DNA from: Simmondsia chinensis
Taxonomy: Eukaryota > Streptophyta > Magnoliopsida > Caryophyllales > Simmondsiaceae
Length of the DNA stretch: 64,000 nucleotides
Assembly (NCBI GenBank): GCA_018398585.1
Contig: JAGTTD010000002.1
Span: forward strand, 35,332,186-35,396,185
Direction of reading: 5' to 3'
Shown here: piece after piece, positions 1-9,941 of the stretch
Layout of the letters: each line of letters begins with the position of its first letter
Position numbering within the stretch: position 1 is the first letter of the stretch
The notes under the pieces: model-generated
Database searches by the model: none
What the model was told of the DNA's origin: nothing
What the model saw: only the letters and a program-made list of their open reading frames with translations
Position numbers and translations under genes: made by a program

Positions 1-1032
1 CTTGGTTTCACTTGTTGTCGGGCCAACCCATTCCTCTTTCTTTTCCGCAAAGCTAATGACATTGTTTTCCTTTTAATTTTTGTTGATGATATAATTCTCA
101 TGGGTCCATCCCCCAATCCCTTGACATGCTTATTCATAAACTCTCCTCACAATTTGCAAGGAAAAACCTTGGTCCTCTTCACTATTTCCTCGGTATTGAG
201 GCAAAATGAACCACACGTGGACTGTTCCTTTCACAACACAAATACACCATCGGTTTACTAACTAAATTCAACATGCACTATGCCCAACCCATCAAAATGC
301 CCTTACTTGCTTGAACCCAACTCTCCCTAACCAATGGTGACCCCCTACCCTATCCCACTAAGTATCGAAGTGATGTTGGTGCACTCTAATATCTCACCAT
401 GACACGACCCGATATATGCTATGATGTTAGTCTTGTTTCCCAGTTCATGCATGCACCCAGGTCAAGTCATTGGCAGGTCGTCAAGCAGATCCTATGTTAT
501 CTCAGAAGTAATCCTGATCATGGATTGTCCATCCTTCTCAATTCCTGTACCTTAATGGCACTGTATGCTAATGCTGACTGGGATAGATGCCCTAACATGA
601 GCCACTCCACTACTACTTACGCTTTCTTCCTCGGTCCGAGTCTCATCTCATGGTGAGCAAAGAAGCAAGCTACCGTCTCAAAGTTTTCCAACGAGTCCGA
701 ATATCATGTTGTTGCCCAAGCTGTCGCTGAAAGCGACTGGGTTTGATACCTCATGCGGGACCTTGGTCCTTGTCACTCCAAACCAGTAATCATATACTAT
801 GACATTGTTTCCACCTCAGACCTTGCCGCCAACCCAACCTCAAATGACTGTAGCAAACATGTCGATGTTGACTTCCATTATGTACATGACAAAGTTCTCA
901 AAGGAGACCTTCAAGTACGTTATACTCCCACTATTCAGCAAACTGCCGACATCAAAGATCTTACCTTCGATCTCTTTCACTACCGTAAGACCAATCTCCA
1001 TGTCGCTCTGCCCCCTTAAGATTGAGGGAGCC
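1..1032 (+). pseudogene. Ty1/copia RT-RNase H remnant
   Basis: This is the 3' part of a copia pol gene cut by the window edge. Near position 85 the frame reads the reverse transcriptase active-site motif FVDD followed by IILMG. At 399-656 the connection region reads MTRPDICYDVSLVSQFMHAP and then a Tn-like ADWD/CP segment typical of the copia RNase H start. At 753-1019 the RNase H tail is still recognisable. Several in-frame stops and frame changes break it, for example after the ISW motif at 656, so it cannot make a working polymerase. A purine-rich tract at 1018-1032 ends the internal region. The element is old; the family (copia) is clear and the lineage is probably Ale/Retrofit-like. Confidence 0.85.
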
Positions 1033-1215
1033 TATTAGAGTAGAGTTTAGGGTTTATAGTCTTTGCCTGTCTTACCCTCTTGTCTCTAGTAAATCCTAAA
1101 GGGTAGTGTTTTCAATTTCCTTTCCTTTGGTCTCTATATATGACCTCATTTTCTACTCTTCATTTACTTAATACAAGTTAATCATTCTTGTCTTCTCACA
1201 TATATGAATGTTGTA
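1033..1215 (+). repeat. Copia 3' LTR fragment
   Basis: The segment begins TATTAGAGTAGAG directly after the polypurine tract AAGATTGAGGGAGCC, the expected position of a 3' LTR. It contains a TATA-like stretch (tctatatatgacc, about 1132-1144) and T/C-rich sequence. The right end is not defined because the 5' LTR lies outside the window and no target duplication can be checked. Confidence 0.55.
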
Positions 1216-2803
1216 TCCATAAGGAATCAGTATACAGCTAAATCAACTTTGACTACGAGTGATTGTAAAGCAGGTTTGGTGTTTAGGGTTGTAAAATTCA
1301 ATTAAAACTAAAGGTATAAAGTGAATAGATATAAACGGCAATCAAGCAACCGAGGTTTAGGGAATGAGTTCGGTTTTACCAATCTTAGATCCGGATTATA
1401 TGACTTATTATGAGGATAACTTTATGAATTTAGGCTACAAGCTTCAAATTCAGGTTAACATTCAATTCGGGGCATAGGATAATGAATTAATCTAAGGCCA
1501 TATTCAATCTAACAATTTTAGGCGTTGCATGACTTACCTCAATAATATTAATAGGTTCCTTTATAATATCTAATTTAATGTTAATAAAATTGTAAAAAAG
1601 ACCCTCGGGATTATGCACAACCAAATCCTAGGATCGCTCATGAAAACCTGTCACACAAGAGTCGAGGCTATAAGCTCAAGACAACAAGCGAATTAATTAT
1701 AAAATTGAACATAGCTACAAGCATCTAAACTAAAATCCAATAAAATGAGAAAGTTGCCCCATATGGGGTGCAGAAATCATGTAATGAAATTCATTAACGA
1801 AAGAAATCACAAAATCTAGAATTCGGATGACTAACCTTCCATCATCCCTAAACAAAGAAAGTACTACTCTTTCAGAGTCTCTAAAACACAAAATGAGCTA
1901 GAAATAAAGCACGAGAAACTCATACAGATGTCTCATCTCTTGATTGAAGATGTCACAATCCCTTCTTCAATCCGTGTTTTTCACTTCTCTTAAATTTTGG
2001 CCTTTTCAGTGAAACACGCTCTCTAATGACAGCTCGGAAATTGGGGAGAAAATTGGAAGAGAAAGAGTCCTCAAAAATCCTAGTCAAGAAGGGTTTTTAT
2101 ACGGACACGGGCCAAAGAAAGGTAAATCGATCTGAACATTGAACTACTATCGCTAGTCAATCAATCAGCCCACTGGCCAATTGATCGAATTGGTTGGTGG
2201 CCATGTAACTTAGAACGCACACAAGTTTTGATCAATAAGGAGTTACGAGGCAAATTACATATCAAAATAAAGCTCTCGAAAAGATTTACATGATCTTAGT
2301 GGCATAATGGATGACTCTTCTTTTAAAATTTTTCGTGGTTTAGGCTTGGTCGGTTGTCAAAATGGATGACTGATCAATCTGCAACTTGGCCTATGGATCG
2401 ACATCCGAGTAATTAAGGGACTTTTTTTTAATTGGAATTTTTGTGTTTATAATATTTTTGACTTTAGAGCATATTTTAACTTATATTTTCTTTTGGATCA
2501 TTTCGATTGTAATTATACTCCAATTGATAACTTTATTAGTCAACAAAATAGTAGGACTATATGATTCATGAAAAAAGGTATAATAGTTCTTATTTTGAGT
2601 TTCCTTGGCCAAAGTTTAACCTTGTGGGTACTTTTCAAGCATGTTGTCGAATTTTTCTTTGGGATATCTTCAAAAGTGCTTGTTTTGTAAGTTTTTTTTT
2701 TATTTCTTTTCCAAGTACGCTCCATCCTAACACTTTCTCGGCCTATTAACACAACTCTGCTTAAGATATACAAGTAATTGCCAAAAATAACATTATGGTT
2801 GAG
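1216..2803 (-). repeat. Decayed Athila/Tat-like 3' LTR, left part
   Basis: No gene is visible here. Read on the minus strand, several blocks follow the same order as the LTR of the Athila-like element at 53128-54618: a TTTTGGCAATT block ending in AGCAG at about 2750-2785, a CATCC..GATGGA block near 1850, a CTTGTAGCCTAAA block near 1435 and a long AT-rich tail. Together with 5866-5904 it forms one LTR of about 1.6 kb interrupted by the hAT element. The alignment was made by eye and the left limit is approximate. Confidence 0.55.
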
Positions 2804-3223
2804 TAGTGGTGGCCAGGGGCCCTCGGCCTGGCCCGCTTTTTTTACAGAAATAAAAAAAAATTTAAATAATACAAAGTCGTTTTGGACTAAAATTATTGTA
2901 ATTCATTGATAAATAATATGAGATACAAATACATTTTTTTTGAAGCACTAATAATGCTAAATATATATGTTCAAAAAAAAAATAATGCTAAATATATGTA
3001 ATAAAATAAAATATACAATAAGTAATGGTAAATATCTTATCAGAAAAATAATGGTAAATAAATAACGTAACAAATATAAGTACAAATACAACGCAGTTGA
3101 GGCCTAATATTTAAAAGTACAAATTTGTTTATCAAAAAATACAAAGTTTGACATATGGGGGTTGCGGTCGTCTTTTGACGTAAATATTTAAAAGTAAATA
3201 ATTGACATACAAAAGTGTTGATA

Positions 3224-5443
3224 TCAGTCGCCTAGGGGGGTTTCTACGCCATCATTTGACGTATAAGTTGTGAGGTAGTCTTCTTCATCGCACGATGAAT
3301 CCAGCTTTATTCTCTGTTGATCTCTTGCCTCTGCTAGCAGCCAATCCTTCAAGCTCACGGACATCTCCAAGTTTAACGGTGATAGCTTTGCCCTTTTCAT
3401 TCCAAGCAACCTGCCACCAAGACTGCAAGCACACTCTGATGCTACTGAAGACACCGGACAACTTAGTATATCACGTGCCATGGTGGAAAGTACGGGATAC
3501 TGGGTTTGGTTTGTGTTCCACCATTGTAAAAGGTCAAAATGCTGGTTGGCCAGCGGCTTGAAAATATGGACCAACGGTGTCCGCAAATAATAATCTAGTT
3601 CGTTACATGACGTGGGGACTACTATGGGCGTAAATTGCTCCAACAGCTTCCACCAATATGACGTGTGTGAACTACTTCCACTAGATGTGGAAGATCCTAC
3701 TCCAACAGTACTAGAATTATTGGACGCTAATTTACGGGAATATTGAGATAATAAACTATGCAAGTCGTTATCGACATCGGCAATGAAAGTGTCGATATTA
3801 AGACTAGGATGCAAATATTTGAAAAAATGTTGGCAAAACAAGTTTAAACCCCCGCGTTTACAACGAGGGTCTAAAATAGTTGCCAAGCAGTATGTAAGAG
3901 GCAGATCAGAATAATATTTGGCAAAATTTTCTTTCATTGCCTTAATCGATTCGAACAAAAAGGGGTTGGATTCATTATCCACCATCCAATTGACAATATC
4001 GAGCAATCTTGATATTGCTTGAGGCATGGTCGGATAGTAGCAACCCGAAAAAAATGTCGTTGCCTCTTTAAACATGCTAAAAAAGTTACAAATTTAATCT
4101 ATTGTCTCCCAATTTATACCGGCCAGGCTATAATCGCTCCATTTTGTACTATTTTCCTGGGCAAATTCCATCAAAACGTCTTTGTATGGTAGAATGCGCT
4201 CTAACATTTCTACCGTAGACGACCACTTAGTTTGGGAGTCTAATTTGAATTGTTTATATTCTATGTTATGCAACCTACATAAATTTCTAAATCTTCTTTT
4301 TCTAGTGCCGGATGATTTAATAGATATTATTAGGGATCATAAGGTAGTAAGGGATACTTTTATAAGATCCAAACCATCCATTACCATTAAATGCAAAATG
4401 TGACAAATGCAACGAATATGGAAACACTTCCCACCTAACATGGGTCTCATTTGCCTAATTAAATGTGTAACGGATACAGTGTTATTGGTAGCATTGTCGA
4501 ACGTAATACTGAAGATACGTCGCTCTATGCCCCAATCGCAGACTGCCGACATAATCGCACCCATAATTACCTCGGTAGTGTGGGGGCAATCTAAAAGTTT
4601 AAAATGAATTATCCTCTTTTGGAGGATGAAGGATTCATCGGTCCAGTGTGCAGTTATGCACATATAAGGTTGGCCGGGTTTGGAAGTCCATACGTCCGAA
4701 GTCAACGAGAACATGCTCGTGTTCATCGCAAAAAGTGTTAAGACCCCAGCTTTCATCCCGTGGTACAACATAAAAGCGTCCCGCTTTACGGTGTTCCGAG
4801 GAATCCTCACAATGGCGGGGTTCACATTTCGTTGGAGGTAGTTGACGAAATTTGGGTCTTCGCCGGTATTAAAAGGCCTTTCACTCAAAATTATATATTT
4901 AGCTAGCCCCTTTCGATTGCTCTCTTGAGAGAACCTAAAATTAGCAAGTGCACCGGTCACTTGCTGTACTAGACGTTGTTGGCTCTTATCTAGGTATTGC
5001 TCGGGGTGGCACCTAAGTATATGTCTGTTTAATGTGCCCGTCCCACTGCCAGGTTGATGGCTAAAATCCCTAGCTGGGTCACATAATTTACAAGTTGCTT
5101 TATTGGTTGTCTTATTAGGGGTAAAGTGCTTCCATACCCCACTAGTTGTACGCCTACTAGCACCGGTACTAGTTTCAGGCTGGGCTTCGGTAGTGGGCAT
5201 GGGTTCCTCATCAGTTTGTGAGTCTCCAACCCTACCACCACCTGACTCATGATAATCTTGTTGTTGTGAAAAGTCATATTCTATGCTATCATCAGTGTAT
5301 GGGGGTGATGGGTCTGGTTGTATAAAAGCTCGTTCTTCAATATTAAGTAAGACAATTCTACTCCTTTTAGGGATTCTGAGTGGCCGAGAAGAGCTAGAAC
5401 TAGCACGACCGGCTCCAGAGGATGATGAAGAGTTGTGTGCCAT
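3224..5443 (-). pseudogene. hAT (Ac/Tam3-type, BED finger) transposase, two stops
   Basis: One reading frame of 740 codons runs from ATG at 5443 to TAG at 3224, broken only by TGA at 4337-4339 and TAA at 4094-4096. Domains in order are a Ser-rich and acidic N-terminus, a BED zinc finger (SGVWKHFTP, CKLCDPARDF, then HILRCH), the central catalytic region (LTSDVWTS, then DNATNN) and the C-terminal dimerisation region (SSVASECACSLGGR, then LSPLNLEMSVSLKDWL). The order and length fit plant RICESLEEPER/DAYSLEEPER-like transposases. Because the frame is otherwise kept over 2.2 kb, the loss is recent or the two stops are unusual; no domestication is implied. Both stops lie in the stretch between the catalytic core and the C-terminal domain. 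Confidence 0.92.
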
Positions 5444-5768
5444 ACTAGTATACGAGATTAGTATTTATAAAATGCAAGTAGTAATGCAAATTAAATAACT
5501 AAAAATGCGAATCAAATAAAATTGCGATACTAAAATTACCAAAACGAGAGAACAATGAAATTCGAACTTCAGCCAAACACTTTACGAACTTCGAACTTTA
5601 GAGCACAATTTTGCAATTAGCAAGGTTAGAGAAGATGGGAGATGATGAATGTATAGAGAGAGAAGAGAGGATTGAAGATTTGGTGAGGAAATGGGTTGGG
5701 GAGGTTTAAGTATTTATAATAAAAAAAATATAATTTTTTTTTTATTTTTTTTATTTGAAGAGCCTTTA

Positions 5769-5792
5769 AACGGCTCTTTTAAAAGAGCCGTT
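5769..5792. repeat. 24-bp perfect palindrome in hAT subterminal region
   Basis: Twelve bases, AACGGCTCTTTT, are followed at once by their exact reverse complement. A further AACGGCT occurs at 5798-5804. It lies about 75 bp inside the hAT end nearest the transposase start. Confidence 0.9.
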
Positions 5793-5865
5793 GCCCCAAC
5801 GGCTAGCGCCCGGGCCTTGAGGCCACCAAAAATTGGCCCGAGGCCCGGCCTGGTGGCCACCACTA

Positions 5866-8830
5866 TGGTTGAGGGTAAAGGGCATATAAAAATGAGACAT
5901 AACAACACCCCGAAACCAAACTTTGTTTCTCCTCAAGCAAGACTTACTTTAAACATACTGAAACTAATGAAAGTATTCATCGCATATGTGGTCGTACCAA
6001 TGAGCTGTGACATGCATTTTGGCACGAATCTAAGTGTGGAATCAAAACGTATTCATCGCATATGCAATGTTAATAATGCAACGGCTCTAACTCAATGATT
6101 CATTAATTATGTTTGCACTTGGACTATTGACTTCCTCTTTTCTTTCTTATTTCTGAGCTCATCTCGCTCAAGCGAAAAAGGTTGGGATTTCTCAACAAAC
6201 AAAAAGAAGTTAGAACATCAAAGTCTCAATTTTTTATATCTTGGTACATATTTTGCTTACTCCATTTTTTTTTCTTTCCTTTTCTTTTTTCAGTGACTTT
6301 CGGATAACTGTGACTTTCTAAAGCCCGTGTACTAGGCTTTTAGCTGGTGCCTTCCAATCTAGTTGGCTAAAGGCACTAAGTGACAACCACCCCTCGGGAT
6401 TAATCACCAAAGTAAAAGAAAGCCACAACCTAAGTCTTCACAAGCACATACCTCGAATAAATGCACCAACTACAGTAGGCAGTAGTGTTGTATAAGGGAC
6501 TAATCAGAACCAATTACCTTGAGCTTTCCTTGTGGACTATGAAGCAGGGTTCAAAATGGTAGCTCCCATTCAAGTCGGCTCGGGTACCAGGTATTAAAGC
6601 ACCCTGTGGATCTAGTTGCTCAAGATATGGGGCTACAAAAACAAGCTAGTCAGTAGTCCTTGCCTTGTTGTGATAACAACCTGGCATTGGCAACTCTTCT
6701 TTTCACATATGTCGCTATGAGAACATATAAAAAGTAGACTTCTTGTTTTGACACCATTAGAAGCAAAAGTTTCCCTCATCAATTCCAAAAATCATAGCCA
6801 GTAATGCCACTACACGTAATGACCTAGTCAAAAGATAGAAAAGAAGCGAAACAATCACTCATGATAAAATAATACAACTAGAGAATCACAAGCAAGCAAC
6901 AAAACTACAACAATCTTGTACAATCATTCTCTCTAGTTGAAACAACTCAAATTCGAGCCAAATACTAGTCCCACGTAACAAAGCAGCTAATCTTAAATTT
7001 AAGCTAGTTTAAAGCATAGTCATGCTCCCAAGCAAATAAACCAAATTCCACTCCCAAAACTAAATCTTATATTGTCCTCCATGCAAGGACCAACAAACTA
7101 AAAGTTAGGGAAGGAAAGCAATGATCTGATGAGTACAATGAGGCAACAATGATAGTTGTGGAATGGAAGCATGTCATACAACATTATACACGAAAGAATA
7201 AATGACGAAAGGTCAAAGAACATATTCGAATAGTTATAGCTCAAGACAAGTAATCAAATTACATAATAATGACATCTCATGAAGGGGGGAAAATGAGAAA
7301 AAAAAAAACCTAAAAACATGATCAAGTTGGGTTGCCTCCAAGGAGTGCTAAGTTTTATGCCCTTGTTTCGATAAGGTCGAAATTGGAGCCAGTCTGGTTC
7401 TAAGGGAGGATCCTCGAAGTGGATTGACTTATAGTCCTGGGGTCATTCCCTAGTGATTGTAGAGAGATGTGGACCAAGAAAATACTTAGTTAAGGGAGTA
7501 GCACAACTAGACCCAACAGTGATCTTAAACAAGTTAATGAGCTCTAAAATTGATGGACACTCAATCGAAGGGTGCGCACGTTCACTATAGACATTCATTA
7601 GGGGCTTAAAAGTTGGATTCATATTCTCAACTCCTATGTGATCATGCATAGTGGATGAATTAGCACATGTCATGCAATCCTTGCAGTTGGAAAAGTCACT
7701 ATCCATTGGTCCACCTCTAAGAACATCACGTAAAACTTACTCAACCATAGGGTCGATCATATCTACCCTGTAACGATCTTTGTCATCATCATTTCAACAA
7801 TGTTTATCAACATTTGAAACATTTATCTTGACTTTAAGGTTACAAAAAGAAACCTTTAACACACCTATCTTACAATAAATGATGGCATCGATTAGTGCTA
7901 AGAATGGCCTGCCCAGAATGATAGGATTTTGGTTCCTTTGGTTTTAAGTGAAATCCATTTCAAGGACGATGAAATTGACTGGGAAGATAAACTTGTCAAC
8001 TTTGACAAGCACGTCCTCCAATATCCCTATATGTAATCTCTCAGATATATTAGCTAATTGCAACATGACATTGATTGACTTAAAATCACCTGTACCTAAT
8101 TCTTGGTTAATGGAGTATGGAATGAGATTGATGCTAACCTCCAAGTTAAGATGAGCTTGACTCTTATAATTGTTCTCGAATGACACAAGGAACTATAAAG
8201 TTCCTGGGATCTCATAGCATGGGTGGGACACCCAACATAAGGATACTGCTCACCTTCTCAATGAGTTGGACCTTCTTAGGTATGTATGCTTGTGCACGCT
8301 TCTCTTTTACATGAAGGTTCTTTCAAGAATTTTGTTATACATGGGAACTTGTGTAATCGCATCAATCAAAGGCAAGTTTATCTATACATCCTTAAACAGG
8401 TCCATGAGATCATTCCTTTTTGGATTGCCTTATCCTTCGGTCCTATCAAGGTGGCGGGGTAAGGTATGGTGGGTTCAAAAGATGAACTTTAAGGACGCTC
8501 TCGTGACCTGTCACCATCAGCAGTGGAAGATGGTACCATGTCCTCCTTCTGAATCTCATCCTTACTAGTGTCGAGGTTGCCTCCTTCAGGAATGGACATA
8601 TTTACGCTATGGTCGTGGGAACATGAGAGCACTAGGCTATGGCAAGGATATGGAGGTGGCAACATTACGCTGTTGTAGTGGTTAGAGAGGCTAACACTGG
8701 GGGTTGATGGTGGGGTAGGTGTTCTAAGGCTGGCCGACAACGACTGGCTGAGGATGGTGGACTGGTTCTTGGAAAGGGTATGGGATGGGGGCACTTTTTA
8801 AATTTCGTTTTTAGGAGCCTTTTTATGGGT
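5866..8830 (-). mobile_element. Athila/Tat-like gypsy element, internal part, decayed
   Basis: Read on the minus strand, this holds a gag-pro tail (8570-7850), then a noncoding 3' region, then a purine-rich tract ending GGGGTGT at 5905, then an LTR beginning TGTTATGTCTC at 5904. The order matches the intact copy at 53128-60691: there the protease is followed by GGCATAAAACTTAGC, a 1.3-kb noncoding stretch, a GGTGTGGGGGTGT tract and an LTR starting TGATGCGTCTC. The GGCATAAAACTTAGC motif lies here at about 7352. Reverse transcriptase, RNase H and integrase are all missing. The 5' LTR and most of gag are absent; the element fades out near 8830. The stretch 5905-7320 holds no gene. Confidence 0.75.
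7443..8570 (-). pseudogene. Gypsy gag-pro remnant (retropepsin)
   Basis: Minus-strand frames read SINLIPYSINQELG, then VLVKVDKFIFPVNFIVLEMD, then (about 7925-7870) NPIILGRPFLALIDAIIYCK. These are the conserved blocks of the Athila/Tat aspartic protease: the flap-side LKPTxVTLQLAD region and the IILGRPFLA block. Upstream, 8340-8200 reads in broken frames the KRSVHKHTYL and EKVSSIL blocks that match 56790-56850 of the intact copy. At 7443-7706 a further ORF has PSIECPSILEL, like the segment that joins protease to reverse transcriptase in this lineage. Frameshifts and stops separate all pieces, and the catalytic DxGA start is damaged. Confidence 0.8.
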
Positions 8831-9239
8831 CAAGCCAAGAAAAGCTAACGAAATATTAACATTATTGTACAAAAAATATTTGGAAGAGGTTATTAAATTT
8901 CAACGCAATTCGAAAATATTTGAAAACCTTAAATTATTTAATAAATATATTATTAGATATCAGGATACCTTAACCAATTTTTCACAATTATTTATTGATC
9001 TACAATGTTTGATTTTATATAGTATGGCCATATAACCTCTTTTTTTTTTGTTTTTTTTTGACAAACATTGGTGCATGTTTGGTAGTGTTGTCTTGGAGTA
9101 AAAAAAGTACTTTATAACCAAAAAAAAAAAAAAAATAGAATCTATTTTTTGGCATTTAGATCAATGTGGGAATATAAAAACCTCACTCATTGTTTAAAAG
9201 AATTAACTCTACAAAAATTGATTTTAAGAAAATACACAT
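8831..9239. other. AT-rich intergenic stretch, no gene
   Basis: No coding potential or recognised repeat was seen. It contains several A and T homopolymers (for example at 9042-9059 and 9119-9135) and marks the change from transposon debris to the upstream region of the bHLH gene. Confidence 0.5.
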
Positions 9240-9700
9240 TAAAAAAAAAACTTTTTTTATTGAAAACTACATATATTTTTAGGTACGATTTTTAAAAACT
9301 ACTTATATTTTTTAATTTTTTAATGTTACTCCTAAACTTTAAAAAAAAATTAATATTATACCTTAATTTATGCAATTAACATTCGTTAATTTATGCTGAT
9401 GTGACATATAAAAATAAAAAAATAATTTTTAAGAATAGGAATTTACCTTTAAAATATTCTAAAAACTATTTTCAATATCTAAAAAGGATGTAAATATTCA
9501 TAAAAATAATTTGCATATTTTAAAAAAATATTTTTTAAAAATGTCATATCAGTAAAAATTAACAGATATTAACAGCGTAACATTGGGGAAAACTTTGAAA
9601 AATTTAGGTGTGACATTTAAAAATTAAAAAATTTGGGTAATTTTTTAAAATCGTACCTAAAATTTAGATAATTTTTAGTAAAAATTTTATTAAAAAAATG
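9240..9700. mobile_element. MITE-like inverted repeat upstream of bHLH gene
   Basis: The two ends are inverse copies: AGGTACGATTTTTAAAAACT at 9281 corresponds to the reverse complement of the stretch ending TCGTACCTA at 9659, and similarity continues outward through A/T-rich sequence on both sides. Inside, a second pair of related blocks (TTACTCCTAAACTTT and its inverse GGTGTGACATTT region) mirrors each other. The middle holds no ORF. A clean target duplication could not be fixed in this AT-rich context, so the superfamily is open and the borders are approximate. It ends about 80 bp before the predicted TATA box of the bHLH gene. Confidence 0.6.
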
Positions 9701-9777
9701 AGAAGTAATTAATTATCCATAAAAAAATTAGGAAAGAAAACATAATTGTAAGAGAATTAATTCCTGCAATGAATCCC

Positions 9778-9785
9778 TATATAAA
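9778..9785 (+). promoter_or_regulatory. TATA box of bHLH121-like gene
   Basis: TATATAAA lies about 157 bp before the start codon, a usual distance for a plant core promoter with a short 5' UTR. The position is inferred; no transcription start is visible. Confidence 0.55.
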
Positions 9786-9941
9786 GATGAGCATTGGATA
9801 GCAAGCGTGTCCCGTGTCATTGTGGCTCGTGGATTGCACAAGTTCCTTTTCTATAATCCCCCACTGATAATATTTGCTCCAATTTCAATTCTTTTTACAA
9901 AACCCTAGTTTCAAAAGCTTCAAATTTCTGCGATTTCAGGT

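Larger units (their letters stand above)
2804..5865 (-). mobile_element. hAT superfamily DNA transposon, near complete
   Basis: The element is 3062 bp and both ends are visible. It starts TAGTGGTGGCCA and ends with the exact inverse, TGGCCACCACTA; beyond 12 bp the inverted repeats are GC-rich and imperfect. An exact 8-bp target duplication, TGGTTGAG, flanks it at 2796-2803 and 5866-5873, the hAT hallmark. One transposase gene (minus strand) fills most of it. The subterminal DNA near the transposase start carries a perfect 24-bp palindrome and repeated AACGGCT motifs, a common site of transposase binding in hAT elements. It landed inside the LTR of a minus-strand gypsy element. Two in-frame stops make it non-autonomous. 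Confidence 0.93.

Noticed and set aside
5691..6098. Open frame of 135 codons (+)
   Set aside because: It crosses the hAT terminus and its target duplication into the gypsy LTR, so it is chance.
8489..8794. Ser/Pro-rich frame of 101 codons (-)
   Set aside because: Position fits the gag-pro linker of the decayed gypsy element but no residue block could be matched, so it was not given a feature of its own.
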